64,000 bases of DNA from Prillingera fragicola. Taxonomy: Eukaryota > Basidiomycota > Tremellomycetes > Trichosporonales > Trichosporonaceae. The notes below the pieces were generated by a model. That model did no database searches. It was not told the origin of the DNA and worked only from the letters and a program-made list of their open reading frames with translations. The stretch lies in the NCBI GenBank assembly GCA_002335605.1, contig BEDY01000010.1:496001-560000 (forward strand), in the 5' to 3' direction. A program made the translations under genes and the position numbers. Shown piece by piece: positions 22,233 through 32,700 of this stretch (within the stretch, counting starts at the first letter, position 1; the number at the start of each line of letters is the position of its first letter).

Positions 22233-23503
22233 ATGATTCCAGTCAGTCACAGAAGTCCTACACATGCAGAAAGAGTGGAGTGCAGGGCGCTGACGCCGTC
22301 TCTAGGTGCGGCTGCGACATCCACGTGGAGTGACCACAATTGAGGTGGATCCAGACACACAAGGTGTTGAAGAGCTTAAGGTTCTTATCTTCTCCGCCAC
22401 CGAGATTCCTCCCTCGGAACAAGAGAGTAGGTCGCGTCATGCCAACGTTATCAATAGCCCCTGACCCCTTTCCAGTCAAATATGGCTATCCTCCCAAGCC
22501 ACTCCCCGAAACTGCGGGCAGACTCTCATCCGTGCCCATCACACGCGGCGAGCAACTCATTGTCGTCGCTGTTCCTAGTCGTTCTCCCGTCCGTCGCACG
22601 CGCCGCCCGTCAGTCAAGGAACTGGATGCCCAACTTTCCGCACCTTCACCTCCACGAGACCCTCCGGCACCGCGGATTGAGGAGTCACCCTTGCGTGTGG
22701 GCGAGATCCCGGTCGAAGCGCCCGAGTCGGTGGCGTTACCAGGTCGCGATGCTGGTTTCCTCCAGCTGCGTGTCGTGCCCGATGACAACTCTTGTCTCTT
22801 CTCATCCATCGGCATTGTGCTTGGCGGTGGCATTGAGACCGCGCCCAAGATGAGGCAGATTGTAGCGGACGCGATCCGTGAGGACCCAGACACCTACTCG
22901 GACGTCATGCTTGGGTGAGTATGGGTGATTGATAAGTGCTCACCTTCAGACATCCGCGTGATGAGTATATTGCAAAGATTCTCAAGCCCGACACTTGGGG
23001 AGGTGCAATAGAACTTGCAATCTATGCCAAGCAGTGAGTGGGGGAGCGGCAATCGGGCTGACGATGAAGCTTCAAAACGGAGGTGTCATCGTTCGACGTG
23101 GCTACTGGTCGCTGCGATCGATTCGGCGAAGGCGATTATGACGACCGGTGTATTGTGGTATACTCTGGTATTCGTGCGTGATATTGCTTTGGCCTTGCTG
23201 ACCCTCCAGACTATGACGCGATCACTCTCTCCCCTCAGGCAGTATCGCCGCCAGACTTTCACACAACCCATTTCCCCATCGCGGACGTCACCATCTTTGA
23301 GGCCGCTGAAAAGCTCGTGGGTAATCTGCGCGGCAAAAAGTATTACACCGACACGGCCAACTTTGACCTGCGCTGCGGCGTTTGTGGGACGGGATTGAAG
23401 GGGGAGAAGGGTGCTCGCGAGCATGCTATGGCGACTGGACGTGAGTGAGCATATGTGGCCGCCTGCTGACTGAGTGACAGACGTGGAGTTTGGAGAATAC
23501 TAA
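22233..23503 (+). CDS. OTU1: Ubiquitin thioesterase OTU1 (YOD1 homologue)
   Basis: Cdc48/p97-associated deubiquitinase. The first coding exon is only ATGATTCCA (22233-22241). The next reads VRLRHPRGVTTIEVDPDTQG, the UBX-like N-terminal domain, joined through a GTCAGT donor and a GCTGAC-containing acceptor. VKYGYPPKPLP and a Pro-rich linker follow. The OTU core begins LQLRVVPDDNSCLFSSIG, with Asp and the catalytic Cys. KPDTWGGAIELAIYAKHFK and DRFGEGDYDDRCIVVYSGI lead to HYDAI, whose His is the catalytic one. The His codon is split by a 36-nt intron near 23175-23210. The C-terminus is a C2H2 zinc finger, CGVCGTGLKGEKGAREHAMA..GHVEFGEY, as in OTU1. About six exons. Function is secure from the domain order. 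Confidence 0.92.
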
Positions 23504-24609
23504 TGCGCAATCATGTTGGAGATGCGAGCCATGTATCATTGAGCAAGTGTTGCCACAGGTGGCTCGCACTTTCTGGCGCTCCGTGACCCGGCGCACTTTC
23601 GAGTTTCCTTCGTCTCGTTCTCCACAGGAGCAGCCCATGATAGGAGGTGGCGTCGATCAGACTAGGGTTATTGTCGGATCAAGGTGCCTTTCTGATAAGA
23701 TGTCTTGACACGAATGCAACATCAGCCAGCATGGTTTTATGTCATCTCTATGCTTACCCTCTTGCATTTACGTTGGCTATGTCTGGGTCTCTCTTGAACC
23801 TGAGCACCAGCGGCATCGATGCCTTGCCACAGCTCCTGACGACCTCTGGCGTACTTATCATAGCTGCCAACGGCCATGGTTGGGCACCGCCAACGATCCC
23901 TCTGCCTCACTTGAAACTGCAACACTACCTCTAAATCACCGGGTCTTCAAGGTCTACAGCTTGTACTGGTTCTTTTTCCATGTGAGGCCGCTAGGACCCA
24001 TGAAAGATCGGTAAGCTGACTGACGCAACAAGATGGAAGTAACGTCTGCTTGGCTGAAGTTTAAGTAAATAATTTAATTTATTTCGGGGCACACGTCCTA
24101 AGTTACGACGAGCAGGGGACGGGGCGGAGTAGGATGGGAGTTGGGAGTGAAGTAGCAATGCCGAAGGGGAGGCTATCCGTAAGCCACCTGGTGGTAGGAG
24201 GGCGGTGAGAGGACAAGGACTGAATCTGCACACACACATCGGGAAAAAGGTGGTGCAACTGAATTGTTGCCGCTGGCATTGTTTCACTTTGATGCACGTC
24301 CCGCCCAGTCGTCACGCAACGTCAAAGAGCCATATAAACGGACGATGCACACACACCTCCATGATCCAGACCTGGAGCCATACTCTCGGCTCACACAAAG
24401 TGTTGGCATGCAAAGGATTGGATGCACCGTGCTTTCACATTCGATGTCGGCTCGACGCGTACATGAATGACGTCAGACGGCGTAGTGGCTTCCCAGACTG
24501 CGTGTTCTCCTGAGCTTGAACAAAAGGAGGCTGCAATCAGCCATGCAGTCAGCAATTCTCAACGTTGTAACACTCGCTCTTACTCACGCGTACTGCACTC
24601 ACTGAAGTT
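23504..24609. other. Intergenic, about 1.1 kb
   Basis: Between OTU1 and acetate kinase. It includes an AT-rich patch at about 24060-24090. A minus-strand frame at 23737-23887 (MAVGSYDKYARGRQELWQ) is short and unsupported. The region just before the acetate kinase ATG probably holds its promoter. Confidence 0.4.
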
Positions 24610-26152
24610 ATGGGGTACCTCATTGCGCTCAACTGTGGAAGCTCGTCCATCAAAGGCAAGCTCTTTGAGCTGTCTGACGAGAAAGGCGGGCCTATGGAAG
24701 AAGCCGGCGCGCTCTCGGTGAGCAACATTGGTGCCAAAGGCGAGCAAATAAAGGTCAAGGTGAAGTGGTTTGGTGGTCGTGGAGACGATGTCGAGGTGGA
24801 GAAGGGCGATGGTGCCGACGTTCAGCGTGGGTGTACTGCTAACCTCCGGCGGAGGGTGTTGACGATCCAGACAAGGACCTCTTTCCTGTCCTGCTCGATC
24901 ACATGGTGGGGTCCAGCGGACTGAAGAAGGAGGACATCAAGTACATTACGCACCGCATGTGCGTGAGAAACATGGCGGTGGAGCCGGCGCTGACCTCATA
25001 GTGTGCACGGCGGCATGAACAAGAAGGGACTGATTGTGACCAAGGGTCACCTGGAGGCTCTCAAGGAGACACAAGCGCTTTCGGACTTTGCTCCTCTCCA
25101 CGTACGTGCACGGGGCGTGGGAGAGACACTGAGGGAGTGTTCAGAATCACCACGCAGTGCTGGGAGTCGAGGCTTGCCTGAACGACTTGCCCGACCACAC
25201 CTCGATCCTCCTGTTCGACACGTTGTTCCACCAGACCATTCCCGAGGAGGTCTACACCTACGCGTTCCCGCCCCCCAAGGTCAAGCAGATTATCCCTCTG
25301 CGCAAGGTATGTTGTCCCATAGAGCATTCCTGACGCGCTAGTACGGCTTCCACGGGCTCTCGTACGCGTCTATAGTCAACACTTTGTCCAAGTACCTCAA
25401 GAAGCCCGAGGATAAGATCAACATTGTCGTGGCCCACCTAGGCTCTGGTGCCAGTGCCTGCTGCATCAAGGGCGGCAAGTCCATTGACACAAGTGAGCTG
25501 CTCTCACGTGCCTTGAGAGCGCACACAACTGACCACACCAGCCATGGGCCTTACTCCACTGGAGGGCCTCATCGGCGGCACTCGCACTGGATCAATCGAC
25601 CCCACTGCTATATTCCACCACTCCCCAGACTATGCCGAGGATGCGGGCGTGCCGGGCATGCACGTCACCAAGGCCGAGCTCATCATGAACAAGTGAGTCC
25701 AACTCTCAACTCAGCGCTGACGTCGAAGGGAGTCTGGTCTTCTTGCCCTCGCTGGCACTGTTAACTTTGGCGCCATCACCCAGCGCAAGGCAGACAAGTC
25801 ACACCCCGAGCACGAGCGTTGCGTCAAGGCGTACAACGTCTACATTGACCGCCTCATGGCCTACCTCTCGCAGTATCTCTGCAAGCTCTTGGCACAGATG
25901 CCTCTCGAGGACATTGACGGCATTGTGTTTGCTGGTGGCATTGGCGAGAACGCAGTCGAGCTTCGTGCCGATGTGCTGGAGAGGTTCAAGTGGCTTGGAG
26001 CTGCGATCGACGAGAAGAGGAACGCCAAGCTTACCGGCGAAGGCACTGTCCATGAGATTAGCAAGGCAGATGCCAAGCTCAAGGCGTATGTTGTGGAGAC
26101 GAACGAGGAGGGCTGGTGTGCCCACCTCGCCCGTGAGGCTGTGGGTATCTAG
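24610..26152 (+). CDS. ACK: Acetate kinase
   Basis: Reversible transfer of phosphate between acetyl phosphate and ADP, yielding acetate and ATP. In basidiomycetes it usually partners xylulose-5-P/fructose-6-P phosphoketolase. The start [19 protein letters not shown] carries the NxGSSS nucleotide motif. [13 protein letters not shown] follows, then [20 protein letters not shown] (catalytic Asp region), [48 protein letters not shown] and [16 protein letters not shown], all standard AckA motifs in order. About eight exons. The first intron is best read with donor GTGGGT at 24827 and acceptor GATCCAG near 24870, which keeps frame; a nearer AG would break it. Length is near 420, slightly long. Cytosolic location is assumed; no presequence is seen. 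Confidence 0.93.
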
Positions 26153-26355
26153 AGCAGACTGTAGATTAGCATAAGAAGTCAGGATCAGTACCAGGAAGTG
26201 TTGTTGTGCACGACCAAGGTAGTAGGTTATTACTTCATAGACATTTAAAATGATACAGGTTATGGCATTGAGCACCACGTACAAGTAGTGGGTCCAGAAG
26301 CAGCGAGCGATATGCAGTTGGTTGTGATAGCGACGGTGAGATTCGTGAGAGTCGC

Positions 26356-26760
26356 TTATAGACCACCGCGAGCAGGCTCGACACCCTCACTGGCGTTCAG
26401 CTGCGCCTTGCGGCAGGTCGAGAAGTTGCCGTTGCAAGCCTTGCAGGTTCCAACGTTGCTAAAACATGGGTTAGGTCTTATCTCGCTTATTGTAGCGATA
26501 ACTCACCCAGTGCACTCGGTGGCGACACATCCGTTGCCCTTGCAAGCGGTGCAGTGAGCGGGGTCGGCGGCGCAGCCAGCAACCTCGTTCTTGGCGCAGG
26601 GGTGCGAATCGGCGGGCTGAAGAGTTAGTGACGAAGCGATGAGGCTGGGAGCAGTTACTTACGCCGCAGAAGCCGCAGTTGGAGGGGTTGCCAGAGCACT
26701 GTGGAGCGGTGGTGAGCGACAGCGATGACGGCAGTGTGATGGGAGACTTACCGAAGACAT
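26356..26760 (-). CDS. Small 12-cysteine protein, metal-binding candidate
   Basis: Assembled from four exons, 26752-26760, 26663-26698, 26507-26616 and 26356-26458, totalling 258 nt and 85 residues. All three introns have canonical donors (GTAAGT, GTAAGT, GTGAGT) and AG acceptors, and all phases agree. The first exon encodes only Met-Ser-Ser. The next encodes CSGNPSNCGFCG. The third encodes PADSHPCAKNEVAGCAADPA and HCTACKGNGCVATECTG. The last contains GTCKACNGNFSTCRKAQ, then a non-Cys tail ending ARGGL. The 12 cysteines occur mostly as C-x2-C and C-x3/4/6-C spacings, without the C-x-C repeats typical of Cryptococcus copper metallothioneins and without a signal peptide. Cytosolic or nuclear metal binding is an inference from composition. 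A good TATA box lies upstream. I do not recognise a named family. Confidence 0.8.
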
Positions 26761-27659
26761 TGTGGTGACTGGGAGAGGTGTGAGAGTGAAGGGGTCGTCG
26801 GAGCAGAGAGAGAGAGAAAGAGTTCGTCGAGAGTGTTTAGTCTGGAAGGCTGGGTTTGTTGGGCTGTATTCTGTGACCTTTATACTGCAGAGTGGGTGCA
26901 ACTGGTGGCAGGGTGGACCTGAATAGTGGAGGTATCAGCGATGATTCATTACAAAGCTCTCATTCTCGGCCAATCACATCGCCCCTAATGGTCAGACCAA
27001 ACAATAGACCCAGAACTCAACCCTCGCAGCCCGCTGACATGTCTCGCGTGGCTTCAGCATGGTCAAGTCTCACGTGATTCCTTCCTTTCTTGTATTCTCC
27101 TCCCCCTTACGAAACCCCGCTATCTCTGTCGCGTGGCAGTTTTTCCGCCAATTCGCCAACAGGTTGTATATGCCGAATTGGACCGCGGCAATCAGCGCTT
27201 GGCACGCTCGCCCCCAGAAGGCCACAGTTATCTGATCTGATTGGGGCCCTCGACTGGGGAGGAGCGTCATGAGCGGTTGGTGCGCCTTATGGCCGCTATT
27301 GCTCCCGGCGGCCTGCTAAGCCGACTAGAAACCGCCCAGGGTATCACTGGGGGCAGGCAACGCGCGCCCATGGGGCTGCGGACAACGGCGGTCGTTGGCT
27401 GATGGCAAGTTCCGGGTAATCCAGGTGGACTTGTGCCGGCCTGCGCGTGCAATGTGTGCAGTGCTTGCGGGCCAACGCCCGGAGCTAGTGCTGGCCAGGT
27501 GGCAGCATCGACACTGCCAGCTGGGCTGTCGTCGCCTTGCTCCTCCCAGTTCGCTAAAACCTCCCTTGGCCCCCACTCCCTAGCCGAGCACCCAGTATTA
27601 AAGAAAGACTGTGACTTTTCCTCCCCCTTTTACCCACCTCTCTTCTCAACCAAATAAAA
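26761..27659. other. Divergent intergenic region
   Basis: 899 bp between the Cys-rich gene (-) and acyl-CoA dehydrogenase (+), so it holds both promoters. Nothing else coding was recognised. A CCAAT box occurs at 26970-26974. TATTAAAG at about 27595-27602 may act as the TATA element of the dehydrogenase gene. Confidence 0.45.
26877..26884 (-). promoter_or_regulatory. TATA box of the 12-Cys gene
   Basis: TATAAAGG on the minus strand, 117 bp upstream of the ATG at 26760. It is a close match to the TATA consensus, in a window where most promoters lack one, which suggests strong or inducible expression. Confidence 0.55.
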
Positions 27660-29161
27660 ATGTTCGCTGCCCGTACCGCTGCCCGTTCCACCCTCGCTCG
27701 CGTCCCCGCGGCCCGCACCGCCGTTCGCGCCTTCTCGGCCTCGAGCTCGCGCCTCGACGACTTCCCCGTCGTCGAGAAGCCCCTCTCGCTCTGGAACTTC
27801 ACCGACGAGGAGAACATGCTCCGTGACACTGGTGAGTAGAGGCAACCCAGCGAGGAAAATGAAGATGGAGAAAGGCAGCACGGACGGTGTGAGAGTGAGC
27901 GTCCTGGATGCCTCATGTGGGCGCCAGGCTCCCTCGTGACGTGGCCTAGCTTTCTCCTCCGCACAGTTCCTGCACTCCCACGCCAGAAACCCAAAACTGA
28001 CATGACCAGTCCGCAAGTTTGCTACCGATGTCATTGAGCCCAAGGTCCGCGAGATGGACGAGGCCGAGATCATGGACCCCGCCGTCATCCAGGGTCTCTT
28101 CGAGAACGGCGTGAGTGTCATTGCTTCTGTGTTCTGGAACATTAGCTGACGTCTTCTAGCTCATGGGTATCGAGATTGACCCCGAGCTCTCGGGTTCGGG
28201 CTGCTCGTTCACCTCGGCCATCATTGCCGTTGAGGAGGTCGCCCGTGTCGACCCCTCGGTTGCCGTCCTCGTCGACGTCCACAACACCCTCGTCAACACC
28301 GTCTTCCGTCACTACGCCAGCGAGGACATTAAGCAGCGCTTCCTCCCCGGCCTTGCTACCGACACTGTCGGCTCGTTCTGTCTTTCGGAGCCCGCTGCCG
28401 GTTCGGACGCCTTTGGTCTCCAGACCACTGCCAAGCTTGACCCCTCGGGCGACTTCTACGTCCTCAACGGTACCAAGATGTGGATCTCCAACTCGGGCGA
28501 GGCCGGCACTTTCCTCGTCTTCGCCAACGTTGACCCCTCGAAGGGTTACAAGGGTATCACCGCCTTTGTCGTCACCAAGGACATGGGTGTCGAGATCATG
28601 AAGAAGGAGCAGAAGCTCGGTATCCGCGCTTCGTCGACTTGCGTCCTCAACTTTGACGACATCAAGGTCCCCAAGGAGAACGTTGTTGGCGAGGTCGGCC
28701 AGGGCTACAAGATTGCCATCCAGATCCTCAACGAGGGCCGTATCGGTATCGCTGCCCAGATGATCGGTCTTGCCCAGGGTGCCTTTGAGAAGGCTCTCCC
28801 CTACACCTTCCAGCGCAAGCAGTTCGGCAAGGCTATTGGTGACTTCCAGGGCATGGGCTTCCAGTTCGCCGAGGTTCACACCGAGATCGAGGCCGCCAAG
28901 CTCCTCACCTACAACGCCGCCCGTCTTAAGGAGGAGGGCCGCAACTTCACCAAGGAGGCCGCCATGGCCAAGTGGTACGCTTCGGTTGTCGCCCAGAAGG
29001 CCGCCGGCCAGGCTATCGAGTGGTGCGGTGGTGTCGGTTTCACCCGTGACACTGGTATCGAGAAGTACTGGCGTGACTCGAAGATCGGTGCCATCTACGA
29101 GGGTACCTCGAACATCCAGCTCGAGACCATTGCCAAGTTCATCAAGAAGCAGTACGCTTAA
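27660..29161 (+). CDS. Mitochondrial short/branched-chain acyl-CoA dehydrogenase
   Basis: FAD enzyme of mitochondrial beta-oxidation or branched-chain amino acid catabolism. It introduces a trans-2 double bond and passes electrons to ETF. Three exons give about 424 residues. The N-terminus [20 protein letters not shown] is an Arg/Ala presequence followed by [10 protein letters not shown]. The core includes [37 protein letters not shown] (FAD/substrate loop), [18 protein letters not shown], the C-terminal helices with [40 protein letters not shown] and [17 protein letters not shown], where the Glu is the usual catalytic base position for SCAD/SBCAD types. Codon use is strongly biased to C-ending codons, pointing to high expression. 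The exact chain-length specificity is inferred, with ACADSB-like the best guess. The first intron is longer than usual (about 180 nt). Confidence 0.93.
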
Positions 29162-29739
29162 GTCAATTAGCATTAATGAGAGAAGAGAAGGGAGCAGCAG
29201 AGCGGGGCGTGCATAGGTGGACTAGAAGGAGTACAGGCGGACAAGTAGAGTCCATACGTTGTGTTATGATAAAGTTCACTGTGTCATTACCTTGAAAAGA
29301 GCACATCCTCGAAGAGCACTAGCAGCACAAAGCGCCACAGACAGCCGAGCTCGCTACCTCTCAGCCAGGTACGCGAGGTTGGCTGAGCCAAAAGGATCAA
29401 CTGCCGACGTTGCACATATCGCCGCAGTTCAGCCGCTCACTTGTCTCTTGTTTGTTGGCGGTCTCGCCAAGCCCAAGTCCCTACTCCGCATGTCTACTTA
29501 TTCTTGGCGAACCGGGCATACTATTCTCCTTCGCACAAGGCCGCGCAGGGTGCCCGCAGTTCGTTGATCTTTAGGAATGCGGCTTTGGCGGCGGCATTGA
29601 TTATCAGCCGCTGTGCGCGTGGCTGATTTCGTGTGCCTGACAAGGAGATGTCTGCTCATGTCCACGGTACGAAAACGACACTGGGTAGCGCGACGGTGCA
29701 ATGTTACATGATGCATTGTTTTACTAAATACAGATGGCA
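29162..29739. other. Convergent intergenic region
   Basis: 578 bp between the 3' ends of the dehydrogenase (+) and MMS22-like (-) genes. Nothing coding recognised. Confidence 0.45.
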
Positions 29740-32700
29740 CTATGCCCACGTAATGGATCTGAGTGCAGGGATGGCGTTGGTGGTTACAAACTCGCCTGCG
29801 ACACGTTGCAACGTGCGCAGGATGTTGCTCGCGAAAATGCGATACGACTGTTGGTGGAGGACACGGGACGCGTCGATCGAGCTTTCGAAGAGGATCAGGG
29901 CTGAGATGAGAACATTGAGGCAGCGGTAGAGCAAAGACTTCATTGTCGCTGGGGTAAACTTGGATCGCAGGAGGGCGGCAGCATTCACAAACAGAACTAC
30001 ACGTCAGCATTTGAGGCGATGTGGGCAGCACATACCTTCGAGTACTGCTTCACGCTTGTCCATGAATGACGCGCGTCCAAAGTCCAAAGCGCCCGGAATG
30101 GCTGCAATGCCCTCGAACAGTGCATCGTCCGCCGCGCTGGGAAGGGCAAACATGGTCGAAGCGTACTTGTGCTCGATCGTGAGGCGGTCAGAAACAATGC
30201 TCTGGAAAAGCAGCGCCACAAACTCTTCCTCGAACGTGCGAAATGCGGCGGGGTCGACCTTCAACACGTTGAGCATGAAGTGCAGACCGACCTGAATACG
30301 GCCAAGCTCGCTGCCGACGCGCGCCCAGGACTGATTGCCAAAGGGGCCAAAGTATGATGACCAGTCCGTGAGCCGGTGCTCCACGACAACAATGGCAGCA
30401 CAGTCGGACCAGCACTTGGTCAACTTGCTGATGAGAATCTGTCGCTCAGCCCGGTCGCCGTCTGAAACATCCTCGGCTGCAGGCGGCAGCATGTGCGTGA
30501 GCAGGTGGTAAATTTTGGGACAAATGACCGAGAGAATAACCTCAGCAAACTGGGCGTCCTGCTTCTCGGTGGGGTCCTCGGTACCTGCCTCATCGCCACC
30601 AAGTGCGACGAGGTCGACATCGTCAAAGTCAAATCCTAGACTGGGATACTCGTCGATGCTCTCGCTAGCCAAGGTCTCGCGAGCCCGACGAGCTTTGTTG
30701 GGCAACGAAGTGGCACGAACATCCAAGAAGGTTTGAATCGTGCACACAATCTCGAGACCCGCTTTGAGGTCCTTGGCGAGGTCCAGTTCGAAGATGCGAC
30801 CAGTCCAGCCTGATTGTCAGTTGTGTTACTTTCCTGTACTCACATTCATTGAGCAGCGCAGGATCAGGATACACGGGGGTGGGGCTCGGAGCATATCCAG
30901 GGTGAAGAATAATCTGGCGGATGCAGGTCACAACGAGGACCATTGTTCGCTCAATTTCCATACTAGTAGGGAACCGTGCAGGCCTGCCCGGTTGCCTGGC
31001 AATCGCGAGCTCATTTTGGAGGGAGCCAAGAATGTCGGCAAAGCGAGAGATGACCGGGTCCAGCGGTGAGTTGTGGTGTCGGCAAGCTACGGCGAGGTAC
31101 ATGAGACCACGAATGCAGACCTGCCTTGATTCAAAGTCGGCGTCCTCAAATGCTGTCCACTTTTGCGAGTTTGCAAGAAGCCATGGCAACAGAACTGGCG
31201 TAAAGTAACACGCGACGACCATTGTCGAATATCGGTTGATGAGCGCGCCCAGCTGACGAGCGGTGGGAGGGTTGACGCGAGTGAATGGCACAGCACTGAG
31301 GGGAAAGATGGACATGATGAGACGTTGAACATCGCGCTCAGCCTGATGCGCTTCGGTGAGAACCTCGGCGGAGGCGATGAGGTCAGAGGCAGCAACACTG
31401 GCAAGACGCAGGTAGAGCTCAAACGCAGATGCCGAACGAGTGTCCTCTGAGGCAGTGAGCGCAATATCGAACTCAGTGATAAACTGGGGAAAGTCGGTCG
31501 CTGATTCGGTGGGCAAGTTACGGTGCTGGCGATCCTTGAAAATGAACCCCAGATCGCGAGTAGCCACCGAGAAGCTTTCCCGGTCAAACGACCATCGCCA
31601 AGTGGACGATAGGCGAAGACATCGAGCCAAGATGGTCTTGACATAGCGATCTCGGCCCCGCAATTGATGAATATGAGCGGCTTCCTCGGCCTCTGGACTA
31701 TGCGTAATCTTGATGAGACCAATGGCGCGCTTCACAAGCGACCACCTGGGGTATGGTGTGTACTCGGCACACACTGTGCCATCGACGCCAAACTGATTCA
31801 AAGCGCACAGACCGAACAGCAGGAACCAGAGTCGTTCGGCGGCCAAAGGACCTATCTCGTTGGGATACCGCTGATCCAGAGCTTCCAGGAGCGCGAGGAG
31901 GAAGGGGTCTTCACCTCCGTGCAACCGGCCATGGACTGAGAGCAGATGTCCAACCGCCACCCAGACTCCAACGGTGTAGTCGTTGATCACTGGTGTTTCC
32001 GCCTCGTGCCGCAGGATTTGCTTCAGTGACCGAATGGTGCGGTCAAAGCCGTAGGCAAGCAGCAAGTGGATCACGCCCGCAGCAGCAGAAACAACCTGCG
32101 CAGGGCTTGCGAGTGCCGCAAGCTCCAGCAGACCGTACCTCGCGAGTAGCAACTGCTTGACTAGCCACATCTCATGCTTGCCGTCTGGCAGTGAAACCTC
32201 GTCGAGGCGCTGTCCGAATGACATAAAGTGGGAAAAAAGGCGAGCACGTCCCTCATCATCGCAGGTGCCGAGATACTCTTTGAAGAAGCCAATCGGCGCG
32301 AGGTCTGGATTGCGCGAGGTCGAGGTCGTCGGGGCATCAACAAAGGCAGTAATGGCAGCATGCATGCCGTCCAGAATGACTGGCAAGACGGCATCGGCTT
32401 CATCCACAGACATGGTAGCGTGCAGGTCGACACCGTACGTGAACCGCGGCTTTGGTTCAGACTCTGACTTGCTCTCAAGAATCTGCAGGAACAATGCAAG
32501 CCGTCCACTGCCAGGAATTGTCTGGTCATCACAGTATACTCCAGACGGCAGAGGCGAGATGTTGAAGTCGAATGGGAAGCGGTCAAAGTTGGCCCAAGAC
32601 CGTGCCCTGCCAACTCCTTCGTCCACATGCGCAGACAGCAGCTGAGGCCGTGGCGAGGCAGAGTTTCTTCCGCGAAGCTGGGCATCCTTTTTGGACGACA

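Noticed and set aside
23737..23887. Minus-strand mini open frame MAVGSYDKYARGRQELWQ in the OTU1-acetate kinase gap
   Set aside because: About 50 residues with a possible donor but no recognisable family or promoter; kept only as a note.
28142..29173. A 343-residue minus-strand open frame across the acyl-CoA dehydrogenase gene
   Set aside because: It is a shadow of the strongly C/G-ending codons of the real plus-strand gene. Its Leu/Val/Asp-rich translation has no known motif.
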